From Candidatus Bathyarchaeota archaeon JdFR-04 (GTDB lineage Archaea > Thermoproteota > Bathyarchaeia > Bathyarchaeales > UBA233): 8,667 bases of DNA. The stretch is taken from positions 1 through 8,667 of the forward strand of contig MTLR01000135.1 in the NCBI GenBank assembly GCA_002010925.1. The letters are read 5' to 3'. Below, piece by piece: positions 5,558 through 8,667 of the stretch; the first letter of the stretch is position 1; each line of letters begins with the position of its first letter. The notes under the pieces are model-generated. The model worked only from the letters and a program-made list of their open reading frames with translations, ran no database searches and was not told the DNA's origin. Position numbers and translations under genes: made by a program.

Positions 5558-7150
5558 TTAAGTCAAGTCATAAACAAAGATAATTTCGTTTCTCCGTGGA
5601 ATTCCGAATCTTCCCTTTTCAAGTTTATCGTGAGTTTCTTTCACATAAAGGATTTTTCCGCCTAGTACATAATGCGCTATTATAGCTGGCAAGTTATCAT
5701 TTTTATGAGAAACATAAAGGCGCTTCACATTGTTTTTCTTAGCTATTCGCATTAGCCGCTTGATCATTGCTGAGAATACTCCCGCGTTTTGGAATTTGGG
5801 ATGGATGCTCATCTCCCAGAACTGGATGCTCATAACTTCATCTGAGTCTAAGGTGAAAACAAAGTCGAGAAAACCAGCATATTCGTTGTTTACATAAACC
5901 GCCATAGTCTTCACCCTGTATTCCTTATGCCCATATACAGAACCGCTCCAAGGCTTCCACTCCTCAGGCAATTTAGCCATCTCTGGTGGAGGACAACTAG
6001 TTAAGGTTTCAATGGCTTCGAAAAATGATCGCTCACGTGGGTTTTGACGATTTTTATTCAAAACCTTGATTTTTACATTGATAGGTTCTCGTTTCTGAAT
6101 ATGATCAATGTTTACCGGAACAAACCTAGCGCACTCACAGCAGATATACCTGCCATCGATAGCGCAGCGGTATTGAGCAATTCTTCCGCACTTCTCACAT
6201 AGGGGAACTTCGAATGGAGGAATTTCATGTTTAGTTTTTTCTTCCTCGCGAAGTTTTTCGACGATTTTTTTGGCTTTAACTAGAAATCTTGTAGGATAAC
6301 CTCCGAAAACCTTGGCGAGGTGATTTAAGTATCTTATTTTCTTAGGGTCAAATCCCAAAAGTAAAGCCGACAAAGCATCAGCCAGAACTGAGTTTTGGGA
6401 ACAACCAACGAAGATTTTTGAAACAGCCAGCTCATTTATCCAGAAGTTAGTCGGGAAAATGCTTCTGTAAAGTTTGTTTATTTCCACCAATGTTTGAGTT
6501 AACCTCTGATCTTTCTTTCCAAGCCACTTTTCCGACTTTACAGGGTCAGGAATCAAGTCGAGGATATTCATTGCAGAAGTTCGAGGTACTCCTTTCTTTT
6601 CTGATCGAGAGCAGAGGTTTAGACTTATTAGCGTGCTTCCCCGTAAATTATAGATTTTCTGCGGAACCAAACGGTAAAGCTCCGGATTTATCAAGGGCGC
6701 ATAACGTGACTTCACCAGCGTTTTAATTTCCTCTACTTCTGCTACTCTTCCGGACCAAATCTCTTCCGTAACATTAATATATTCTACATCGAATTTCTTC
6801 AAAACTTTACCAATTCCGCTATGTTTCAGAAACCATATATCTTGCCGCTTAATCCACTGCCATTTCTCTCTTGCGTTTTCTGCGGTTATGATTGTTTTCC
6901 GTTTGTGTTTCTGTTTTTCTCCGTTAAGGAAATCTTCGTTTCGCCGAGGAGAATAACTTTCAATAACTATTTTTTTCCCTTTAAGACTCTTAAGAAGCCA
7001 CTCGAGAGTTTCAGCAGAAGTATAATACTTAGCGTCTTGCCAACAGGGCTTTATTACGAAAACTCGATCTGAAATGCCTAGCGTCTTAATAAAAGACTTA
7101 AACTCAGCGAAGCTTTCAACTCTTTCTATAACTACAGAGTCAACTTTCAT
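5558..7150 (-). CDS. Three-domain protein: DUF362-like, B-box-like zinc finger, GNAT-like acetyltransferase
   Basis: This 530-residue cytoplasmic protein appears to join three parts. Residues about 1-295 resemble DUF362: VFVIKPCW (30-37), IVIESYS (61-67), and a typical late segment VLADALSALLLGFDPKKI (255-272) followed by RYL and VFGG. Residues 318-340 form a B-box-like zinc finger: C318-x2-C321-x7-C329-x7-C337-x2-C340, with an extra C338 and a possible ligand H350. Residues about 408-530 look like a GNAT N-acetyltransferase: MSIHP then QNAGVF (454-459) in place of the usual [QR]-x-x-G-x-[GA] acetyl-CoA loop, and a C-terminal N-L-P-A-I-I segment. No 4Fe-4S ferredoxin motif, often fused to DUF362, is present. 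The substrate and role are unknown. It starts 35 bases after purA with no clear ribosome site, probably on the purA transcript. Domain calls are by eye; the zinc finger and GNAT are the firmest. Confidence 0.85.
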   Translation of the reverse strand: MKVDSVVIERVESFAEFKSFIKTLGISDRVFVIKPCWQDAKYYTSAETLEWLLKSLKGKKIVIESYSPRRNEDFLNGEKQKHKRKTIITAENAREKWQWIKRQDIWFLKHSGIGKVLKKFDVEYINVTEEIWSGRVAEVEEIKTLVKSRYAPLINPELYRLVPQKIYNLRGSTLISLNLCSRSEKKGVPRTSAMNILDLIPDPVKSEKWLGKKDQRLTQTLVEINKLYRSIFPTNFWINELAVSKIFVGCSQNSVLADALSALLLGFDPKKIRYLNHLAKVFGGYPTRFLVKAKKIVEKLREEEKTKHEIPPFEVPLCEKCGRIAQYRCAIDGRYICCECARFVPVNIDHIQKREPINVKIKVLNKNRQNPRERSFFEAIETLTSCPPPEMAKLPEEWKPWSGSVYGHKEYRVKTMAVYVNNEYAGFLDFVFTLDSDEVMSIQFWEMSIHPKFQNAGVFSAMIKRLMRIAKKNNVKRLYVSHKNDNLPAIIAHYVLGGKILYVKETHDKLEKGRFGIPRRNEIIFVYDLT

Positions 7151-7185
7151 TTACATCAAATAACATTTTAAGGATCTCAAAGAAC

Positions 7186-8184
7186 TTAATTCCTTCGGTC
7201 AACAATGTCTAAAGGTTCTGGTCCAGTGCCTATTAGAACCACTTGGACACCTGTGTAATTCTCTATTTCTGTAATGAAACTTTTGGCCTCAGCTGGAAGT
7301 TCATCATAGTTTCTAACCCCCTTACAGCTTGGGTAAAGCACATCAAGCTTTGTAACAGCTGCCTGAGTTGCACTGTTAATTTTCGCTGCTTTTCTGGCCA
7401 GCTCAAAATCAAAGGGTGCTGAACGTCTCTCACGTCCTGTTCCAGCTGCAATCTCAAACCATCCACGTTTGATGGCTTCTTCCCGTGAAAGTTCACCAGG
7501 TAAGGGTCCAGCGCCAACCCTGGTCATGAAGGACTTATAGACTAGTAAAACGTGATCTATACGTGTTGGCCCCACCCCAGCTTCAGAGCATATGGCAGCG
7601 GCGCTGGTGTCGCGTCCAGTGACATATGGGTAGGTTCCATGGAACAATGATAGCATTAAGCCTTGGGTTCCTTCGAGAATTACCTTTTTATTTGCATCTA
7701 ATGCTTGATTCACCTCTTCGGCTACATCGGTCAAGTAAGGCTTTAATTCTGGAATATCTTTTGCGAGTTTTGCTGTTCTTCTAACCCGTTCTTCTATGGC
7801 TGGTCCGACTCCCCATCCTGTGGTGCCTATTCCCTTGAGGTGAGCGCTTGTTTTATCCTGTATCGAATGTTTTTCTTCTATTACTGAGGCTTGTTTATCT
7901 ACGCCTAAACGGTTTTCAACACCTGTTAATTCGATTTCCTTTAATAGTTGTTCTACGTGGATGTTTGATCCAGCACCTAAAAGAAGTCGGCATTCAGGAT
8001 TAATAAAAGCGCCGGGAACCATATGTAAGGCGTAACGTTTTCCTTGAAAGTAAATTGTGTGAGCGGCGTTTACTGAGCCAGTCCGTATGCACAAGTCTGG
8101 CTTGTCTTTCAATGCTAAGTAGGAGATTATTTTGCCTTTGCCTTCGTCTCCCCAAAAGGCCCCGGCAACCACTATGCAGGTCAA
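7186..8184 (-). CDS. purA: Adenylosuccinate synthetase, short archaeal type
   Basis: PurA joins IMP and aspartate with GTP to make adenylosuccinate, the first committed step to AMP. At about 332 residues it is the short archaeal form (bacterial enzymes are about 430). Numbered from my start, motifs are GDEGKGK (12-18, catalytic D13), NAAHT (39-43, catalytic H42), GTTGWGVGPA (120-129), EGTQG (171-175), the Asp-binding loop TGRERR (249-254), guanine-site TKLD (278-281) and GTGPE (319-323). The loop before H42 seems one residue shorter than in other PurA proteins I recall and has Ala where NAGHT has Gly. I prefer a TTG start at 8184: GGTGA (8190-8194) lies 5 bases upstream, the TATA box predicts a transcript start near 8195, and the protein then begins MTCIVV, in register with known enzymes. 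The longer TTG start at 8196 adds four residues. Phage-type PurZ is unlikely because D13 is kept. Confidence 0.95.
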   Translation of the reverse strand: MTCIVVAGAFWGDEGKGKIISYLALKDKPDLCIRTGSVNAAHTIYFQGKRYALHMVPGAFINPECRLLLGAGSNIHVEQLLKEIELTGVENRLGVDKQASVIEEKHSIQDKTSAHLKGIGTTGWGVGPAIEERVRRTAKLAKDIPELKPYLTDVAEEVNQALDANKKVILEGTQGLMLSLFHGTYPYVTGRDTSAAAICSEAGVGPTRIDHVLLVYKSFMTRVGAGPLPGELSREEAIKRGWFEIAAGTGRERRSAPFDFELARKAAKINSATQAAVTKLDVLYPSCKGVRNYDELPAEAKSFITEIENYTGVQVVLIGTGPEPLDIVDRRN

Positions 8185-8216
8185 ATCTTTCACCAAAGGC
8201 GAGTTAGCATCTAAAC

Positions 8217-8224
8217 TATTTAAA
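8217..8224 (-). promoter_or_regulatory. TATA box of the purA transcription unit
   Basis: The minus strand reads TTTAAATA, identical to the radA TATA candidate. A start about 25 bases downstream falls near 8195, which would leave the 8196 TTG outside or at the very end of the transcript and favours the TTG at 8184. The unit probably also covers the three-domain gene. Confidence 0.6.
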
Positions 8225-8246
8225 TTTATTTGTCAACTTTATGTAT

Positions 8247-8281
8247 AAAAAACTTTTAATTTGAAAGAAATTTGTTAAAAA
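8247..8281 (-). terminator. Oligo-T stretches after the Sm-like gene, probable archaeal terminator
   Basis: On the minus strand there is T5 (8277-8281) and T6 (8247-8252) starting about 50 bases past the stop of the 82-residue gene and ahead of the purA promoter. Archaeal RNA polymerase commonly stops at such runs without a hairpin. Placement fits separation of two transcription units, but the region is AT-rich in general. Confidence 0.4.
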
Positions 8282-8331
8282 TTATCTTCATAACATGTTG
8301 AAAGCTGCCGTTTTGATTCTTGAACCCCATA

Positions 8332-8580
8332 TCAAGCTTTTTCCGACGGTTTTTGGAATAGAATAGGGTTTAGTGTTTCGGCCCAAGCCACGTTCCTCAT
8401 TGGAACACGTATTGTTTTCTTTTTGCGGAATGGTATGCAGTTCAAGATGAGTCTACCATTGAATTCGTCGCGGATGAGTTTTTCAATTCGGACGTTTATT
8501 ATTACTGAACCATCTTTAAGGTGTAAGTTCACGTTTTTCCCTATGAAGGACTTCACGGCATTTAAGTTCATTCTCTCCAT
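8332..8580 (-). CDS. Small protein with a possible Sm/SH3-like beta-barrel
   Basis: I do not recognise a named family. The 82 residues suggest a strand-rich small barrel: KNVNLHLKDGSVI (15-27) matches the first two strands of Sm-like proteins, where L-x-D-G is typical, RLILNCI (43-49) could be the third strand, and TIRVPMRNVAWAE (56-68) the last two. The middle is basic (RKKK at 52-55), so RNA or DNA binding is plausible but unproven. The canonical Sm2 motif (I/L-R-G-x-x-I/V) is not clear, replaced by V-P-M-R-N-V. The ATG at 8580 follows GGTGA (8587-8591) by 6 bases; this site overlaps the stop of the upstream zinc-ribbon-like gene, so the pair is translationally coupled and likely related in function. 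A second in-frame ATG three codons later is a less well-spaced alternative. Confidence 0.75.
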   Translation of the reverse strand: MERMNLNAVKSFIGKNVNLHLKDGSVIINVRIEKLIRDEFNGRLILNCIPFRKKKTIRVPMRNVAWAETLNPILFQKPSEKA

Positions 8581-8586
8581 TTGTAT

Positions 8587-8667
8587 TCACCATTCGGTGT
8601 TTGTTTCAGCTATTTTGTTCCAGCATGCACGACATATGGGCAGTTGACGCCCTCCATAAACAATGTA
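8587..8667 (-). CDS. C-terminal end of a zinc-ribbon-like protein, partial
   Basis: An open frame runs from the right edge of the window to a TGA at 8587-8589, encoding 26 residues that end N-T-E-W. Its visible part contains Y-G-G-R-Q-L-P-I-C-R-A-C-W, a C-x2-C knuckle preceded by a turn, which looks like the second half of a zinc ribbon; the first half would lie outside the window. The frame is open over its whole visible length and its stop overlaps the ribosome site of the next gene, which is typical of a real operon partner. Function cannot be given from this fragment. Confidence 0.6.
   Translation of the reverse strand, partial: YIVYGGRQLPICRACWNKIAETNTEW

Noticed and set aside
5508..5561. 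Plus-strand mini-frame of 17 codons starting at an ATG in the gap between the MFS and three-domain genes
   Set aside because: No ribosome site, no promoter with proper spacing, no recognisable protein, and it overlaps the end of a well-supported gene; most likely chance.
6490..7072. Two plus-strand frames opposite the three-domain gene
   Set aside because: Low-complexity translations (rich in Phe and Ser) expected opposite Lys/Glu-rich coding sequence; no ribosome site.
7263..7517. Minus-strand frame of 84 codons inside purA
   Set aside because: It lies fully inside purA in another frame, its translation has no recognisable features, and purA is clearly the real gene.
7186..8196. PurZ (phage 2-aminoadenylosuccinate synthetase for Z-DNA) as an alternative to PurA
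   Set aside because: PurZ proteins are archaeal-PurA-like, but they replace the catalytic Asp in G-D-E-G-K-G-K; here Asp13 and the whole motif are intact, and there is no phage context.
8423..8647. Plus-strand frame of 74 codons opposite the Sm-like gene
   Set aside because: It is antisense to two coupled minus-strand frames that have ribosome sites and coherent motifs, and shows none itself.
1..8667. Mobile elements, prophage, toxin-antitoxin or defence island
   Set aside because: No transposase, integrase, terminal repeats, direct repeats or defence motifs seen; gene content is core metabolism, recombination and membrane upkeep.

Overview
The window looks like an ordinary chromosomal segment from an archaeon, about 8.7 kb and densely coded. 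The evidence is a RadA-type (not RecA-type) recombinase, a short archaeal-type adenylosuccinate synthetase, a two-subunit class I fumarase, TATA boxes about 25 bases ahead of inferred transcript starts, and GGTGA/GGAGG ribosome sites. A TACK-group or Bathyarchaeia-like lineage is my guess from overall protein flavour; a marker-gene tree would be needed to prove it. I see no rRNA, tRNA, CRISPR array, insertion sequence or phage gene, and no gene-free stretch longer than about 300 bases.

Layout. Positions 1-936 (minus) hold the fumarase operon: the alpha subunit, then the first 14 codons of the beta subunit running off the left edge. A 152-base divergent promoter region separates it from radA (1089-2081, plus), which is followed after 5 bases by an unrecognised helical protein (2087-2581). 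The tail of that gene overlaps, on the opposite strand, the end of a 98-residue three-helix membrane protein resembling EMC6 (2531-2827, minus). That gene diverges from a membrane-anchored HtrA/DegP-like serine protease with a PDZ domain (2956-4152, plus). Two abutting inverted repeats sit exactly between their two TATA boxes. An MFS transporter (4258-5448, minus) converges on the protease gene.

The right part is all on the minus strand. Transcription order from the right edge is: the tail of a zinc-ribbon-like protein (8587-8667), a translationally coupled 82-residue Sm/SH3-barrel-like protein (8332-8580), then after a promoter region purA (7186-8184), a 530-residue three-domain protein (DUF362-like + B-box-like zinc finger + GNAT-like, 5558-7150), and the MFS transporter.

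How they may work together: fumarase and PurA are core metabolism (PurA's route releases fumarate through PurB, but the two are not in one operon here). RadA and its coupled partner may share a recombination job. The EMC6-like protein and the HtrA-like protease share a control region and both concern membrane or envelope protein quality, which is the most coherent functional pairing visible. The most unusual items are the three-domain fusion protein, the divergent operator-like repeats, and the radA-coupled unknown.
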